DNA from: Cadophora sp. MPI-SDFR-AT-0126
Taxonomy: Eukaryota > Ascomycota > Leotiomycetes > Helotiales > Ploettnerulaceae
Direction of reading: 5' to 3'
Length of the DNA stretch: 64,000 bases
NCBI GenBank assembly: GCA_020747065.1
Contig: JAGMVK010000018.1
Coordinates: 682,001-746,000 of the forward strand
Each line of letters begins with the position of its first letter. Position 1 is the first letter of the stretch. Position numbers and translations under genes: made by a program. This document shows positions 62,090-64,000 of this stretch, one piece after another. Below the pieces are notes generated by a model, which had not been told where the DNA came from, did not search any database, and saw nothing but the letters and a program-made list of their open reading frames with translations.

Positions 62090-63289
62090 AAGGGAGCGTC
62101 TGGGGAGTGAGGCGGACTGAGGCTTGGAGGCCGCTTTGCATTTCTACCTCTGCAAGTTGCAAGGACATTTTCAGGACTGTCCTCAAGGCAAAAAGCAGAG
62201 AGCAAGGCGCAGAGCGATGCCGCAAAACGACAGGCTGATGCATCTTTGACATCCGCGCCCTTCAACGCTTTGCTTCGGCCGGCGAACCCACTTGGTCCCG
62301 GTATCGAATTTGAGAAGACGGAAATGACTGCGGCGTGGAGAGTGGGTTGCATGCTGTCTCGCCGAGTACGAATTCAGATGCAAGAGGTGAGATGAGAAGC
62401 ACAAAGCTTATCATTTGTGTCTCCAGGGGATGTGGCTATTTGGGACGGGACAGGACAGATCTTTTTGGTGGTGGATGGGACCGTATATCCGGAGTTGGGC
62501 GAGCGGCCTTGGTAAGTCGTATCGTGAAGCTAAGTTGAGCCTTTGAAAGAAGCATAACGGATTGTGACGTTGGGTTTTGCGTCCAACTGTTCTGCCTTCC
62601 GCGAATACTGTACCTTAGATTCGCAAGAGCAAGACGGTCCTGATTATTTCTTGGAATTCGTGCACTCTTCACGAGTTGAGGCCGAAGCTCACTGGTGAAG
62701 TCCTTCAGGATCCCACTTGCTGCGCAAGCAAGCTAGACCGCATGTGGCACGGCGAGAAAAAGGGCTGGGCTCTCTGGCTGGGCGAATTTCTCCCGACCCG
62801 TCTCGGATGGCTTCCAAAGTCGCAGAAACAGAACAGAAGATCTCAACAACAAAGAACAGTAGAGAAGCCAGAGAAATTCGAGAGTATATGGAAGCAAAGA
62901 AAATAAACAAACCATACTGACTTCATCGTTGCGCTGGTGTTCTTGATACTTCATCGCGATGCGTGGGATTGAATCGGTAAGCGTGGCTGCCGGGCTGTGT
63001 GCTTGGAGAAATTAGGAGGATGGAGGTGACTCACTCGCTAAATGCTAGCGCACCTTCCACACGAACCAGGCAGACATTAATAGACGAGCCACCCCATTTT
63101 GTGCTTTGCCTTTTCCCTCTCTTCTTCTTCATCCCAAAGACTTCACACATACACAACAATAAACATCGGTACACACGTTCACGATGTTCTAAATCAGTCC
63201 CCAGTACTTTGGACACCACCGCCACCATTCTACCCTCAAGCATAACCACCACCAACTCCACTCCCCAAACAACTATTCCTCCTTTTCAG
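62090..63289. promoter_or_regulatory. Promoter and probable long leader of the bZIP gene
   Basis: This contains several short ATG frames, among them a 37-codon one starting at 62807 and ATG-TTC-TAA at 63184-63192. A GTAAGC donor at 62977 and a pyrimidine-tract acceptor (TTTTCAG) ending at 63289 could bound a 313-bp intron. Nothing else is recognised. Confidence 0.35.
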
Positions 63290-64000
63290 GACGAATTGAC
63301 TTCCAGCCCAGCTTCCAGCTTCGCTTTCAACTTCCAAACCGCCAACATATTTCCAGAGTTTTTTAACTCTTCCACCACGGATTCCCACCCAAGATGGCTT
63401 CCTCCCTCTTCATCGAGCCTGCCGGCACAATCTCCGCAACAACTCTCTCAGGATCTCTCCCATCCCGAGTCTCATCCGCAAACCAATCATCAGGACTTCG
63501 TTCTGTTCGAGAGGTCTCCCAGCGTTCGCAGTACCCCTAGTCTGTCCAACAATCAAGCACATCGTCGAAACTCGTCTCACCTTGCTTCTGCCCAGTCTTT
63601 GCAGAACCAGAGAGTAGCCGCGATCATACAAGCAACTGGACATTCTATCACTACTTCGGCCCTCACCAATCGGTTCAATCCTGCGCAGAGTCCTCAACAG
63701 TTCTACGCTTCTTCCGCGCCCTCATCTACCACTGCTTTGCAACAGCAACAACAACAGCGCCAGACTCGTCCTCAAGTCCCATTGTTTTCGCAATCAACTG
63801 GTAGCATCCCGCAAACTCCTAATATGGTTATGCAAGGTACTTATAACATTCACCAACGTCCTTCAGTCGCCGGCCGTGACTCACACAACGCTACAGACAT
63901 GGATCTCTTCGACGACTTCACCGCTTTCGAGGGCGGTGCGTCCACAAACCAAAACTCGTTCCCATCGGCTTACTCTTCGCCTGCCGTGCCAACTATCTAC
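63290..64000 (+). CDS. cpc1: Probable bZIP transcription factor, CPC1/GCN4-like, 5' part
   Basis: The frame is open to the window end, so the bZIP domain itself lies outside. The visible part is Ser/Gln/Pro-rich. It carries QDFVLFERSP, then QNQRVAAIIQATGHS, QQFYASSAPSS, a Gln run, RPQVPLFSQSTG and an acidic DMDLFDDFTAFEGG, then AYSSPAVP. I recall this order from the N-terminal activation region of ascomycete GCN4/CPC1-type (or the related IDI-4/JlbA) bZIP proteins. The frame has no nearby in-frame ATG. A short first exon at 62959-62976 (MRGIES) spliced by GTAAGC to the TTTTCAG acceptor at 63289 would join in frame; the in-frame ATG at 63020 is the alternative. The role would be activation of amino-acid biosynthesis genes on starvation. 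Confidence 0.5.

Overview
This window is nuclear DNA from a filamentous ascomycete (Pezizomycotina; Leotiomycetes is only a guess). The evidence is spliced genes with short introns (43-137 bp, mostly 45-66 bp) bounded by GT...AG with CTRAY-type branch sites, single-copy fungal genes such as MED16, SLD3, DPB4, a Mep2-type ammonium transporter and an Ssk2-type HOG MAPKKK, and long pyrimidine-rich leaders. I see no transposon, rRNA, tRNA, CRISPR array or prokaryotic-type operon. Gene models below were spliced by hand and each joins into one open frame.

Layout. 1-10 kb: the 5' part of a zinc metallopeptidase (-), an MFS transporter (-), an unrecognised basic/disordered protein (-) and a class I sirtuin of the Hst3/Hst4 kind (-). 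11-14.3 kb: MED16 (+), with nine exons, diverging from the sirtuin. 14.3-20.7 kb: a long gene-free stretch leading to the ammonium transporter (20.7-22.5 kb, +). 25.1-28.5 kb: a 1,081-residue coiled-coil protein (-). 28.5-36 kb: gene-poor, with one small secreted cysteine-containing protein (33.2 kb, +). 36-45 kb: a dense block with S-adenosylmethionine synthetase (-), GPN3 (+), an APQ12-like nuclear-envelope protein (-) and SLD3 (-). 45-49.1 kb: the MAPKKK (+). 49.1-54.7 kb: gene-poor. 54.7-59.2 kb: a single-pass membrane protein with sensor-like layout (+), DPB4 (+) and an unrecognised protein with a charged helical tail (-). 59.2-64 kb: a possible small three-exon gene (61.6 kb, +) and the 5' part of a probable CPC1/GCN4-like bZIP regulator (+), cut by the window end.

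How the genes relate. Several serve DNA replication and chromatin (SLD3 in origin firing, DPB4 in Pol epsilon, the Hst3/4-type sirtuin in H3K56 deacetylation) or transcription (MED16 in Mediator, GPN3 in RNA polymerase II assembly). Others serve nutrient and stress sensing (ammonium transporter, HOG MAPKKK, amino-acid-starvation bZIP, membrane sensor-like protein). They are interleaved housekeeping genes with no sign of a secondary-metabolite cluster or other dedicated gene cluster. The less ordinary items are the secreted protein in the gene-poor block, the hidden small gene at 61.6 kb, the unusual start region of the bZIP gene and three unrecognised proteins.
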